NCBI GenBank assembly: GCA_019420345.1
Contig: JAHZHI010000046.1
Coordinates: forward strand, 1-13,182
Direction: 5' to 3'
Length of the DNA stretch: 13,182 nucleotides
Origin: Peptococcaceae bacterium
Lineage (GTDB): Bacteria; Bacillota; Peptococcia; Peptococcales; Peptococcaceae
Below, piece by piece: positions 13,176-13,182 of the stretch. Each line of letters starts with the position of its first letter. Position 1 is the stretch's first letter. Position numbers and translations under genes: made by a program. The notes beneath the pieces were generated by a model. It did no database searches, was not told where the DNA came from, and was given only the letters and a program-made list of their open reading frames with translations.

Positions 13176-13182
13176 TCTCATC

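Noticed and set aside
12978..13181. Minus-strand open frame of 67 codons covering the terminators
   Set aside because: Its first codons are the terminator hairpin itself and it runs antisense to yebC without a ribosome site.
1..13182. Mobile element, phage, CRISPR or defence system
   Set aside because: I found no transposase, integrase, direct-repeat array, toxin-antitoxin pair or restriction gene on either strand; gene content is chromosomal housekeeping plus one signalling/transport module.

Overview
The window looks like chromosomal core DNA of a low-to-moderate-GC Gram-positive-type bacterium (Bacillota). The cluster ylxM-ffh-rpsP-KH protein-ylqD-rimM-trmD is a Bacillota signature. A secreted amidase with copper-amine-oxidase-like, SH3 and AMIN domains, plus a dUTPase with an N-terminal extension, fit Clostridia or, more likely in my judgement, Negativicutes. 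That lineage guess rests on remembered family patterns, not on a search. All genes except the last (yebC) lie on the minus strand.

Layout from left to right. (1) 1-202: a tRNA pair, tRNA-Glu(UUC) then a truncated tRNA-Val(UAC), behind a consensus promoter. (2) 287-5400: a likely accessory module transcribed as response regulator - histidine kinase - ABC ATPase - large tandem-FtsX permease. The kinase has almost no extracellular part, so the transporter may do the sensing, as in Bce-type antimicrobial-peptide modules, although this permease is not BceB-like. Its promoter region holds an inverted repeat and a short leader reading frame with a perfect Shine-Dalgarno sequence. (3) 5471-7156: a secreted N-acetylmuramoyl-L-alanine amidase with its own terminator. 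(4) 7242-7660: a cold-shock protein gene with a long leader of about 140 nt that can fold in two mutually exclusive ways, one hiding the ribosome-binding site. (5) 7699-12298: dut, then the ylxM-ffh-rpsP-KH / ylqD-rimM-trmD cluster (SRP GTPase, ribosomal protein S16, RNA-binding protein, ribosome maturation factor, tRNA m1G37 methyltransferase). An intrinsic terminator splits it after the KH gene. (6) 12319-13182: divergent yebC, then two hairpins that probably terminate convergent transcription with a gene just past the right edge.

Most of the coding content is ordinary housekeeping. The less ordinary signals are regulatory. The main one is the cspA leader, which reads as a two-state RNA switch. 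Others are the leader ORF and inverted repeat before the two-component operon, the terminator with alternative upstream hairpins between the KH gene and ylqD, and the dut/yebC divergent promoters sharing a self-complementary -10 element. I see no insertion sequence, CRISPR array, phage gene or attachment site. No stretch over 300 bases lacks a gene; the longest gap (7482-7732) holds the cspA leader and promoter and the trmD terminator.
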